NCBI GenBank assembly: GCA_013176395.1
Contig: JABMLP010000017.1
Coordinates: 1,240,001 to 1,304,000, forward strand
Direction of reading: 5' to 3'
Source: Venturia oleaginea
Taxonomy: Eukaryota; Ascomycota; Dothideomycetes; Venturiales; Venturiaceae
Length of the DNA: 64,000 nucleotides
Part shown: piece by piece, positions 11,203 to 21,823 of the stretch
How the letters are laid out: every line of letters starts with the position of its first letter
Position numbering within the stretch: the first letter of the stretch is position 1
Made by a program: the position numbers and the translations under genes
Notes under the pieces: model-generated
Databases searched by the model: none
Told to the model about the DNA's origin: nothing
Seen by the model: the letters and a program-made list of their open reading frames with translations, nothing else

Positions 11203-13484
11203 ATGGCGCACTTACTTCCAGACTTTAACTTCCCGGAGTCACGCATTTTGATCATCATCACAGGTGAGATTGGTTGAGCTCGCGACGTGGTCTGAGATTG
11301 ATATCCGAGATAGGAGGCACGATATGCATGAAGAGGTCGGAAAATGGTCTTGTTCCGGTAAGCACTCGATTACGATATCTCTTCTAAGCAGTACAGGTCG
11401 GGGAGAATGGTGCCTTGCCTGGAAATCTGCTGGACTATGAGCCGACACACATTGTTTCTGTACTGCAGCTTTGCATCTGAGATCTATGTTGTAAAATTTC
11501 TGGCCTGTACAAACAATATCTCGCCACAAATACAACGGCGTGAACATCGTCTTGAACAAAGAATCATGTGTTGAAAAGTGCCACTGTCGGACTCGCCTAG
11601 ACTCACTTGCATAGCCTCAGAGAATAGCCAGAGAAATCAAACTTCATTGCTGACTCTTGACAGGCACGGAATTTTCTCAAATTCGGCCTGGCCCCATTTC
11701 CGACATTCAACGATGGCTCCTACCCAGAACCGCTCGAGATAGTGATAGATGACAATGGAACAAAGAAAGCTGTTCAGAGTTTGAGGACGCCTATCAGTGC
11801 GTACGAACGCCGTATTCGCTACTCTGTCTACGAGTTCGAAGACCTGCTCGACAGCAGCTCCATCGATGCAGAAGGTTGGGACCATATCGCGAAGTCCGTC
11901 TATCGGAATTACCAACTTTTCGATGGTTTCGTCGTTCTTCATGGCACAGATTCCTTGTCATACACGGCTTCTGCTTTGAGCTTCATGCTGCAGGATCTCG
12001 GAAAGCCCGTGATCTTGACTGGTTCTCAGTCGCCGATGCTGGAGCTCCAAAATGATGCCACCGACAACCTTCTTGGCGCATTGGTGATAGCTGGCCACTT
12101 CATGATCCCAGAAGTGTGTCTCTTCTTCAACTTCAAGTTGTTCCGTGGAAACCGAACGACAAAAGTGTCAGCCAACGACTTCAATGCCTTCGCCAGCCCT
12201 AACTTCCCACCTCTTGCGACAATAACATCACAGAAGACCCTCGTGAGCTGGAATTATGTCTGCAAACCCACTAAGATGAGGGCCTTATCGATCCAGACCG
12301 GTCTGGACACTGCTCACGTGGCATGTCTCAGAGTCTTTCCTGGAATCAAGCCGGCAATGGTAGATGCGGTTCTCAGACTTGAAGGCCTGAAAGGACTGAT
12401 TTTGGAGACTTTCGGCGCTGGCAATACCCCTGGAGGACCAGACTCGGCCCTTACCCGGATTCTTGTCGATGCAGTTGGACGAGGCATTATCATTGTCAAC
12501 GTGACCCAATGTTTGAGTGGCAATGTCAGTCCGTTGTACGCTCCTGGCACGGCGTTGGGACGGGCGGGCGTTGTGTTCGGCCACGATATGACCAGTGAAG
12601 CTGCTTTGTCCAAATTGTCCTACCTTCTAGCTCAACCCGATGCTACCCCGAAAGACGTTGCTGTGAAAATGGCTCAGCCAATTGCTGGAGAATTGTCGAC
12701 AAGCACGAGGACTATGTTCCAGCATCCTCCTGACAGCGGCACGCTCACCCCCGAGCTATCCAGTCTGGCTGCTCTTGCATATGCGATCCGTGCTGGAGAT
12801 TTGCAAGCTGTCCGTGATGTGGTCCGAGGAGAGTCACGATGGCTACTGAATGACGCTGACTATTCAGGAAACACGCCTCTAGTAAGTCTTGAGATCCTAA
12901 TTCGTGTTTGAGATGAGAGTCATGTCTCAACGGTCCTCGGTAGAAGGCTTGAATTGGCCACAAAATTGTTTCTGTGTGTCAATCGGAGTGCGGCGATGGG
13001 CAGTGGCCGCAAGGCTGCACACGCCTTGACACGGCGGCAAGCCGATTTGCGCTATGGCGAGCTTATGCACTGCAACTCCGTGATTGACCATGAGCCCCAT
13101 TCGTTCCGTCCCGTTACCACACCTCATCTTGGGGTCACTCCGCAACAGATTACTCGATCGCTTACACAATGATTATCGCTGTCGACCAATGATTGCAAAG
13201 CCATTTGCTAACCACATTTGCAACAGCATATCGCAGCAACTGCACCCAATGTCGACATACTTCACGAATTCCTGACGGCAGGCGCAAGTGTTCATCTGCG
13301 CAATCGCGAAGGCCGAACTGCCCTGTTCCTGGCTGCCAATGCGGGGCTGAAAGACCACGTCAGGCTGCTGGTGGAAGCTGGGGCGCATCTGCACTGTGAT
13401 GAATTCGAAGCGGCAAAGCTGCACGCCGATGGGTCGAGTGGGGAAAAGAAGGCCATCTGGGTGGATTGTGGAATCGAGGGATGA
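11203..13484 (+). CDS. L-asparaginase with C-terminal ankyrin repeats (ASPG-like)
   Basis: Cytosolic-type L-asparaginase that hydrolyses asparagine to aspartate and ammonia. Exons: 11203-11263, 11314-11357, 11664-12881 and 13227-13484; 526 aa. The first catalytic-threonine motif TGGTICM is split by intron 1, and the second motif HGTDSLSYTAS follows at about residue 120. Other family blocks are ILTGSQSPM and GAGNTPGG. The tail contains ankyrin repeats (GNTPL|HIAATAPNVDILHEFL and REGRTALFLAANAGLKDHV), the arrangement of mammalian ASPG. Intron 1 is short (50 nt), but introns 2 and 3 are long for this genome (306 and 345 nt). The joins are supported by uninterrupted family motifs. No signal peptide is seen. 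Confidence 0.92.
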
Positions 13485-15094
13485 GAATTGGACCAATTCG
13501 ATTTCATTCCTCTCGAACAAGAAGATGTCGTTGAGGTCGATGCAAAGTTTTATGCGGTCGCGGACGCTCTAGAGAGGCGACCGACGGCGTTGAGGTTGGA
13601 CTACTTGCACTGAGCATGGTTCAGCGCATGCATACAGGGTGAGCAACGTTCATGCAAGCATAGCATCTTCTAGGGAAATGCGAGGGCAAAGCGAATACTG
13701 AGGCACAAAGTATATATCCTGTCTCACAGCGGGACCGTGGATTGAAATTCGAAAGCACTCACTTCAGTACCAAGTCACGTTCCCGAACACGGACAATGGA
13801 GTTGGGTCCGAAAACAGCGGGACCGGCGGCCGATCAAAGCTTGTCGATGCAACGACAGAGGGCAGAATAGGCGGAATCAAGGTCATGAGATGACAGTACG
13901 AGATGCCCTGCAGAACAAAACAATCACCCGACGACGAGTTTGTTCGGTCAATGAATACAAGGTCCCTTATCTATCGCGAAACATTGGAGCGCTGGTTTTT
14001 CTGCGCGTCACATTCGAATCTATTCTTGATTTTTCCATCACTGCATCCATTGTCTATTCCCGACGTATCAAACTGATGCTCGGAACATGGATAGGACTTG
14101 CTGAGATGATGGATACTCACATGAATGTCACGTTTCCTTGTATTGCTTTTTCTTGTCTATGTGTGCAAACCTATCGAGTCTCAGCATGCACCCATCCTCT
14201 CACGCCTTGCCTCGACTTGCCTCGCCTTGCCTCGCCTTGCCTTGCCCATCTACCAGCTGAATCAACTGGTCGCACACATCCACATTCGCTATCTACGACA
14301 CCATCCACTAAGCAAGGGCAGGGAGTCCAGGAGGCATCCAGGCATCCTGGACAATTCTTTACCATTGTCGAGATGCGGGGCATACATGCTCAATTTGCGC
14401 AACCCAGCGACTGGATCTTGACTTGCATGACGACCTCGCGCCGCCGGCCAGCCTGATCGCCCTTTGCGAACCATTCTACACCGTTAGTCCATGACTGAAC
14501 TCTCTCAGCCCTTTGGAACTTTCATTCGTAGCTCGCACCGCATTTTACGTAACCAACGCGTAACACAAACCTCAAATAAGTCTCCCAGCTTCTTGGAGCC
14601 CATCCGTTTTCTCCGTGGAGCCCTTGCTCGCAATTCCTTTGCCTTTAGGAATATCATTATTATTGAGCTTTTGTCAATGTTGCCTGTCTTGTCCTTCTAT
14701 TCCAGAAGACTGCTTCTAGCCCAAGGCCTGCACTAGCACTTCGTCGACATCGAACCACTGCACGCAGTCACGCACCTTCCACTGCTAATCTCACTATCAG
14801 AAACACGTCAACTCTGTCAATACTCCTGCGCTCGTCTACCGCTACACTGTTACCTTTCTACCTCCCCTCCGTTACACCTGCAGCGGGGAGAATCACCGCT
14901 GGTCACATTGAAGAGGCGTCTGGAGTACCATCCGGTTATCAGAAAGGAACGTCACACAACGTTTGGATCCTTATCGGTAGCTCCAAAGTTACGCGATCCC
15001 TGTCCCGAATATACCCCAAGGCTTCACCTGCTCCCAGTTCACGACATTGAAAATTTCCACCCATACCAATCTAATTCACTGCACACCTTTTCCA
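13485..15094. other. Intergenic, 1.6 kb, with a 10-bp minisatellite
   Basis: No supported gene. One overlapping ORF pair near 13.9-14.4 kb has no family features. A CTTGCCTCG-type minisatellite lies at 14201-14246. The stretch just before 15095 is C/T-rich, as expected for a fungal leader. Confidence 0.5.
14201..14246. repeat. Short minisatellite, 10-bp unit
   Basis: About four and a half copies of a 10-bp unit of the form cgccttgcct, with single-base variation (one copy reads cgacttgcct). It is intergenic. Confidence 0.85.
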
Positions 15095-16427
15095 ATGGCC
15101 ATGGGACACCAGAACAAAGCCGTCGTCGTCGTCAACGCATCGGGCCGGCAGGGTGCAAGTTTTGTGCGCGTTGCGTCGGCGGTAGGATGGCAGGTTCGCG
15201 CTCACATGAAGGATCGCGTTGGAATAGTAGCTCAAGACATCTGCGCGAGAGAGAATGTCACCATCATCGAAGGCTCGCTCACCGATCCCTCCCTTGTCAA
15301 CGAACTCTTCAAAGGCCACCCGGACCTGGCTTTCATCAATACAGTCACTTTTGGTGATGAATTTGCCATTGGAAAGGCAATCGCCGACGCAGCGAAGAGA
15401 GCCGGCGTCAAGCACTTGATCTACAGCAGCATGCCAGATCACGCAGCATATGGAAACGGTTGGAAGACGATGCCACAATGGGGACCCAAGGCGAAGATCG
15501 AATCGTACCTCCGCCAACTCGACATACCGACGACTTTTGTCTATGCCGGCATCTACCACAACAATTTCTCCAGCTTGCCGTATCCTCTTTTCCGCATGGA
15601 ACTTCAGGACGACGGAAGTTTCGAGTGGCAAGCTCCTTTCAGGCCGAACAAACGGCTACCCTGGCTAGATGCTGAGCACGATATGGGACCTGTGTTGTTG
15701 CAAATATTCAAGCAAGGTCCCAGGCAATGGGCTAACAAACGGTGAGTAGTTAGTGTAAGGGCTCATACTGAGTCTGCTATTGATGTCCTTTCACTTGGGC
15801 GTTCAGCATACGGCTGAATACGGTGGCATGTTCAACTCGAGGTCGATAGGATAATGTTTCTAGCAACAAGTTGGAAATCCAGTTCGCCAGAGATCGAAGA
15901 GATCGATCTCAACTTGGGAGACTGCTACTGGATAGCTAGATCCGTGGCGCCCAAGGCAGGAGAAGCAAAGACATCGATTCACAGCAAATGATAGGCTGGT
16001 CTCGCTGTACTTTGTGAAGGACATCGCACATGTATGATCCTGAGCTGACAATTTGCATAGCGTGCCTCTGGCTTTCCAGTACCTCACGCCAATCGAGGTA
16101 TGCGAGGCCTTCAGCCGAGCTCTCCGGCGACCAGTCTACTACTCACAAGGACCGATACAATACCTACTCCCTCAAATACCACGAGGCTACCGCGAGCACC
16201 TGGACATATTGCAAGAGACTTTGGGCAAGAAGGATGCGCCATACTTTGGTCCCGAAATGGAGGAAGGTTGCACGCAAATAGCATCTGAGCTATGGGAAGG
16301 CAATAGAGATATCGAGGAATACGCTCGAGAGGTGTTTCCGATTGAGGAATACAACAACGGGCTGCGGTGGATGGACGAGGAAGAGTCAGACCAAGAGACA
16401 CCGAGCAAATTCCAAAGCAGTTGCTAA
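15095..16427 (+). CDS. NmrA-like family NAD(P)-binding protein
   Basis: Atypical short-chain dehydrogenase/isoflavone-reductase-like protein of the NmrA group; members act as redox sensors, regulators or reductases. Exons 15095-15741 and 16061-16427; 337 aa. The Rossmann start is AVVVVNASGRQGASFVRVA. Further blocks are VTIIEGSLTDPSLV, GVKHLIYSSMPDH, KAKIESYLRQLDIPTTFVY and, after the intron, VPLAFQYLTPIE. The intron is 319 nt, long for this genome; the join CG|C GTG keeps the frame and family continuity, but a small missed exon cannot be excluded. Start could also be the second ATG six bases downstream. Confidence 0.82.
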
Positions 16428-17219
16428 TTGCAGGTAGATTTAAGGACGGATTCGATTATGACGCTATGGTCTCACAGACGACTGATGGGATAGAGGAGTT
16501 GACGATCTCATCTCGCATGTGATGGGACGTTATCACGAAGAGGGATGCCCAAATCGGCGTCGATGGCGAGATATTGGTGGCAATCATTTCTTTGAAGATG
16601 CTAGGCGTCCTCGATAACGAGGCTCGGTGGGTCAGGGAGAATGGCACCCTCATTTCGGAATGAGGACAACATGGACAACAGGACGGACAGACAGCTTTGT
16701 TATGGTTAGGTATGCATTGCGCACGGCAGATACCAATGATTCTAATTCAGCATGGCGTTTTGGTGAACAAAATTACGGCTCGGCGCCTGGAAGGAAAGGG
16801 GAAGGAAAATCGTGGGGTACGGGGTACGGGGGCGAGGCTCTGGAGTTGCTATGTCTCTGGTTGATAAAGAATCGGGGAATTTCTGGCCATATCGCCCCAA
16901 GGGTTTGGTTTTACATGTCGAATGGAACTCATGACCTTGTACATCAATATGGAGGTATTTTCTAAAATCAAGGGTGTTCATCGATCAAAGAGGCGACCAT
17001 GACTAAGTGGCTGAAGCTGAGATGTTCGAGCATATTCAAAATTGCGATTCCTGTATTCGACAGGTCAAATACTCAGATTTGCCGGCAGGTGTGCCATTTC
17101 ATGAACAGTTCATGATGCCTCGCAACTCCCAATCTCGCAGCACGTGATCTAAGATTTCCTGGGCAGTTGAACCTCGAAAGCTACCTAGCATCTAAATCCT
17201 ACCATCAGTACAATCCACA
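16428..17219. other. Intergenic region without a supported gene
   Basis: About 790 bases. One plus-strand ORF of 112 codons (16627-16965) has no recognisable features and is not called. The promoter of the bL19m gene must lie near the right end. Confidence 0.45.
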
Positions 17220-18078
17220 ATGGCACCGTCAAGAGCACAATTCCGGCCATTGGGCACATTGAAAACAGCGCTTAGGCAATGCCGAGCACAAAAGGTGCAA
17301 AGGAGGTGGCAGCATGGTTTCCATCGAAATGACAGTGGCTACGAACCCGAGGACCAAGGAGACTTCCTTGACGTTACGGGCACATCCACCGAAGCACCTC
17401 CCTTGCCCCATGAGATCAGTGAGGATCGTAGGTCTTGTACTCTATTTCTTGACAATAATCATTACTAACAACGGATTTCAGCATTCGCGCGCAAGCCTTT
17501 CAAGACCATCCCCATCTTCCCGCCTCTCCCGTCAACGTGGGCTAAATGCAAGGACCCCGTTGGTGTTGTCACGGACTCTCAAATCAATCTCCTCGATCCT
17601 ACTGGTGTACGGACACGGCTTTTTGCGAAGACAAATTCGGAGGCGGCGAAGGTGGGAGATATCCTCCTTGTTAGATTGAAGAATGGGGAACCGTTTTCGG
17701 GCGTGTGCATGAATATTCGAAGGAGAGGGGTGGATACTGGTATACTGTTGAGGAATCAATTGACAAGAGTGGGCGTGGAGATGTGGTATAAGATTTACAG
17801 TCCCAATGTTACTGGTATTGAGGTTGTGCAGAGGAGGGAGAAGAAGGCGAGGAGAGCGAGGTTGTATTATCTAAGGTATGTTCTGTTCTGCAAGGGATAG
17901 GCGCTGGAAGGCACCAGACTAATGAAATTGCAGGAAGCCAAAGCATGATATGGGTTCTGTTGAAGGTGTGGTTCGGCAATACCTACGACAGCGCGCTCAG
18001 CTGGGTTCGTCGAAGGGTGTCAAACGCGATGTCAATTCATATCACCAGAAGAAGACGAATGGCAAGAAGAGAAGATGA
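17220..18078 (+). CDS. IMG1: Mitochondrial ribosomal protein bL19m (Img1)
   Basis: Large-subunit mitoribosomal protein. Exons 17220-17427, 17482-17875 and 17934-18078; 248 aa. The N-terminal about 60 residues are basic with no early acidic residues (MAPSRAQFRPLGTLKTALRQ), consistent with a presequence. The L19 core is clear: KVGDILLVRL, ILLRNQLTRVGVEMWYKIYS and EVVQRREKKARRARLYYLR|KPKHD. A basic tail ends NGKKRR. Both introns (54 and 58 nt) have good donors and rejoin in frame within conserved sequence. Function in mitochondrial translation is from family knowledge. Confidence 0.92.
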
Positions 18079-18609
18079 AGGGCAGTCTAGCGTAATCGGG
18101 CGTTTGGCATCGAGTTGTATACAATGCATAACAACATGGAATGAGGAGTCCACAGACGGCAACGTGGACACGATCGCAAAGATTCTGGTTACACGCCGGC
18201 GGGCTCAATTGCGCTTTTACCGTCCGACGATCTCTCTGCCTGTCATGGCTCGCTCGCCTATCATCTTGTCTCTCCAATCTCAATCGTGTGGTTCCACATG
18301 TTCGCGCAACCAGTGCCAGCCAGTTTGCTTGCCCACAAAGGCAGATCCGAATCAAACGCGATACCCGTATGCTGCCGGTAGGATGATCGGCTTACCGTAA
18401 GTCAGCAAACAGTTCTTCCAGACCACAATCTCATGTCTGAGACAAGCAAGCCGGTAAGTCCACACACGCGACAAGTTGTATAAGAGTATCTGCCCTCTAA
18501 CCAACAATACCCATACCTCATCACCTTCAGCCTGAAAGCAGCACACTCTTTCTAGACTCATCTCTTTACTATCCTCCTTTTCTTCAAGCCTTTCAATACC
18601 TCCTCCACC
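18079..18609. other. Intergenic region between bL19m and the coiled-coil gene
   Basis: About 530 bases, no supported gene. The last 100 bases are C/T-rich and lead into the ATG at 18610 (context tccaccatg), so this is probably promoter and leader. Confidence 0.45.
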
Positions 18610-19836
18610 ATGACTCGTCGTGATGAGCCTCCCCTTCGAGGTTTTGCAGCTCCGGTAGACAGCACCCGGGAGCGATCCTTATCCAATGCCCAAGGTCAAG
18701 TCAATCCTGGAAAACAGCCAGAGTTTCCACGACGTCGATTGTTTGACGGACCTCCTGATTACCTAATGAAGGCGAATGCTGCCACGAAAGGCGACGCCGA
18801 TATTGCATCCGATGCGAATTTTGACCAACGGTTCCCTTTTTTTGAGATATTAAAGCCGTTTGGGCAGGTAGAAACAGACAAACGCCAGCTCATCGATTCA
18901 GACCAGGCCAACAAAGAGAGACCCCAGGCTGTAAAATGGAACAATCCAGCTCCGAACCCTCGACATGAAGTGCGTGAGATTATCCTTAACCAAAAGTTTC
19001 TCGAGCTCCGTAATGAAGTTTTGAGACTTAAGGAGCGGGTGCTTGAGTTGGAGGGGATTAGTAATGCGAGGAAGGAACTTGATCGCATCTGTGTTGGGAA
19101 TTGTAGGAGTATGTCGTTGAGACTTGATTGGCTGGAGAAGGTTGTGTTTGATAATGGGGCTGTCAGGTCTTCCAAGGAGGATGCTCAGCGGGAGCAAGGC
19201 CCAGCTTCGACGCTTCGCGAAAAGAGAGCTGGTTGGCAAGAGGGTGAGTGGGAGCGTTTTGAACGTGTGGACAAGGCTACCAATGATTCTGGCCCGTCAT
19301 TGGAAATCCCTGGAGTCCGTCCGCACTATGAAGATCCGGAACTTGAGGATTTGAAAAAGAAATGCGTTTCACTCCAGGAACATCTTCGAGCTTGGCCACC
19401 CAGAACCCCGAGATCGCCGCCAATCAACCCGCCAGCAACGACTACACACGGAAGAATACAACACCACCCTACCAATCAAGAGACTCCCCTTCTCCCCGCC
19501 CCTTCCCCTCCAATTTCTAGCGAACCAATGTCCAGAGAAATAAACCATTCAGCCTTCCTCTCCACTTTCAGCGGAGGACCGCAACAACAAAACCCCTTCA
19601 GACGTCGCTACGGAGGCGGATATCCAGAAGCCTATACGCTGGATAGAGGAAATGATAATAATAATAACACACCACGTCCAATCTTCCCCCAACGCATCCT
19701 CTGGAATTTAAACGAATCTGCTATTCACCCGCCTAACCTCCCTCCATCGCAGTCTTCGCATTTCCGTCAACCGACTGTTACGGAGGAGGCTGATGAGACT
19801 AAGAATTTGGCGGACGACCTATTATATCGGGGGTGA
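18610..19836 (+). CDS. Uncharacterised coiled-coil protein
   Basis: Single uninterrupted ORF of 408 aa that I do not recognise. Residues about 110-165 are strongly helical and charged (KFLELRNEVLRLKERVLELE), predicting a coiled coil. The second half is low in complexity, rich in Pro, Ser, Asn and Gln, with an Asn run (DNNNN). There is no signal peptide or membrane segment. The length and clean start context support a real gene, but without homologues the product stays hypothetical. Confidence 0.62.
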   Translation: MTRRDEPPLRGFAAPVDSTRERSLSNAQGQVNPGKQPEFPRRRLFDGPPDYLMKANAATKGDADIASDANFDQRFPFFEILKPFGQVETDKRQLIDSDQANKERPQAVKWNNPAPNPRHEVREIILNQKFLELRNEVLRLKERVLELEGISNARKELDRICVGNCRSMSLRLDWLEKVVFDNGAVRSSKEDAQREQGPASTLREKRAGWQEGEWERFERVDKATNDSGPSLEIPGVRPHYEDPELEDLKKKCVSLQEHLRAWPPRTPRSPPINPPATTTHGRIQHHPTNQETPLLPAPSPPISSEPMSREINHSAFLSTFSGGPQQQNPFRRRYGGGYPEAYTLDRGNDNNNNTPRPIFPQRILWNLNESAIHPPNLPPSQSSHFRQPTVTEEADETKNLADDLLYRG

Positions 19837-20645
19837 GGAAGGCAGAGAAAGGGGGGTCGATTGATGGGGTTGGTGCGGGGATGCATTTCTTTGACTGATA
19901 GGTTTTGGGTGTGAGGAAAAACAGTCCAAAAATCTATTAACAGGACAAACGCATTCATCGCCATAGCTTTGATATAAAATCTATATAAGCATAGCCTTGG
20001 AAAAAAGCCGAGACCTAATAGCGATAATATACCCCAGGGATGTTGTTGGTCGAATATTTCATCCCGCGCCAAGATGAGACGTTTCGCGTGTCTCCTTTGA
20101 CTTCACCTCCTCGTCCCCCAAACACGACCTGTACGAGTAAGGATTGCATAAGCTAGCCATAGGCACTGTCTAAAACACCGCCGGCAGGCATCCAGATATA
20201 GGCCTCTCCAACTCGGCCCACGCACGTATCGTTCCTCTGGTGCCTAGGTATAGCCGACCTGCAATGTCATCTGTGCTTGTCTCTCTGCGCATACAGAGCC
20301 TCCGAGTGTCGAGTGTCGAAACTGTCGCACAACCAGTTTCTCTGCCCCTGCACCACCAACAAGCCAACATGCCTCGCCATATTGCTAAGCTTTCACCATC
20401 TCTGGCCAAGTCCAGCCTTGGACGCTTGAACCCAGCCAGAGTATAAGATCCTCATGCAGCCTCCTTGTCTATGTCGTTCATCATCAGCCTTCAACAGCCC
20501 ATCCACTTGCAATTCTTTTTCTTTTGACTCAGTGCTGTGCACCCTCTTCCATTATTTCAAGCCAGTAGAGCTGTGCTTGGATCTTCCACTCTCTTATAAT
20601 CAATCACTTTAATTCAATTCATAAGCTCCCCCTTCCAGCGCCAAG
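19837..20645. other. Intergenic region before the Lys/Ala-rich gene
   Basis: About 800 bases with no supported gene. The right end is C/T-rich with TATA-like tataat at 20596, about 50 bases before the ATG at 20646. Confidence 0.45.
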
Positions 20646-21133
20646 ATGAGGTTTTCCGCTGTTTTCGCCCTCGGGCTCGCTGCCTTTGTCATGGCTACCC
20701 CTGTCCCAGAAACCGAAGCTGGCGTTGCCGAGATCGAGGAGAAACGCAGCCTAGCTGACAGCCTCGCTGGTGCACTCCCACACCCAATCGGGGGCGCCGA
20801 CAAGATCATGAGCTCCGGCAAGCCATCAGATCTTGTGACTCGCCAGGCGAATGGCACGGCCAACGCTGCCGCCGCTGCTCCTGCAGCGAAAAAAGGCACG
20901 TCTCTCTCTCTCCGCGTCGTCTATGTCTGTTGCTAATAATCCCCTGCAGCCAAGAAAGCCAAGAAGGCGAAGAAGGCCAAGAAAGCTGCCAAAGCTGCTG
21001 CTGCCGCTCCTGCTGCGAAGAAAGGTGTGTCCTTCTACCTCCTCCCTATCTATTTCAACCGCGTTGCTAACAGATTGGAACAGCCAAGAAAGCCAAGAAA
21101 GCGAAGAGGGCAAAGAAGGCAAAGAAGGCTTGA
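20646..21133 (+). CDS. Small secreted Lys/Ala-rich repeat protein
   Basis: Exons 20646-20895, 20950-21024 and 21084-21133; 124 aa. A signal peptide (MRFSAVFALGLAAFVMATPVP) is followed by an acidic stretch ending EEKR, a Kex2-type site, then a Ser/Gly/Ala region. The C-terminal third is built of repeated A-A-A-P-A-A-K-K and K-K-A units, resembling histone H1 tails. Both introns sit at the same place in the repeat (AAAG|..|CC AAG AAA GCC), so the exon-intron unit looks duplicated. Intron 1 would use a GC donor (AAG|GCACGT); intron 2 a GT donor (AAG|GTGTGT). If intron 1 is not removed, translation stops within it. Function unknown; a DNA- or wall-binding role is only a guess. Confidence 0.68.
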
Positions 21134-21823
21134 GCGAGAGGCAGTACCGGGTGGGAAATACCAATTGATACGTAGCATGGTGTAGCATGGTGTCATGATC
21201 ATGATGGGAGATTTGTGGTTTACAGGTGGAGGAGGACTTGAGAAGATATGAGGAACCGCGATTAATATCCATTGTTAGACTGAAGAGGCTGAGCAGGTTG
21301 GGCCTCGATGAAAGAATGAAATTTCAAATATAAGCTCCAGAAACACTTTTTGAGAAGGTGTGAAGACGTAGAGAAGCTCGCAATAGTAGACTAGTTTTGA
21401 GTTCTGGAAGAGACCGTGTCCTTTCTGACTGTTCAACTTATTGGCAATATAGACCATCTCAGCGATTGTCTACTTCCTCGCCCGAGATAGTAGATGACTA
21501 GATTATGAGTTCGGAAGGTAGTGAAATGGAGGCCGACGAAAGATCACGCAGCACCAGTTTAGATGCACATGGAGCCAGATTACACAAGCATGCCAGCCAG
21601 CCAGCTCCCTACATGAACCTGTTCTCGTCATCAACGACTTTGTACAACAATGCTCAGACTCACCACACAGTATCATTCTCCAGCCTAAAAAACCGACATC
21701 GCAGGTATGAATTAGTAGGAAAGAATCCATGTTCCAAGTATAAAGGTCATTTCCAGGTATCCCTCGTAAAAGGTTGCCAAACACATTCCAACCAACATCC
21801 CACGCCGTACAAATTACCAGCAC
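21134..21823. other. Intergenic region, convergent gene ends
   Basis: About 690 bases between the 3' ends of two convergent genes. ORFs here are short and unsupported. Nothing else seen. Confidence 0.45.

Noticed and set aside
13890..14456. 188-codon plus-strand ORF
   Set aside because: Runs through a minisatellite, has no domain, and codon use looks random.
16627..16965. 112-codon plus-strand ORF
   Set aside because: No recognisable feature, overlapping alternative frames, and no splice or leader signals.
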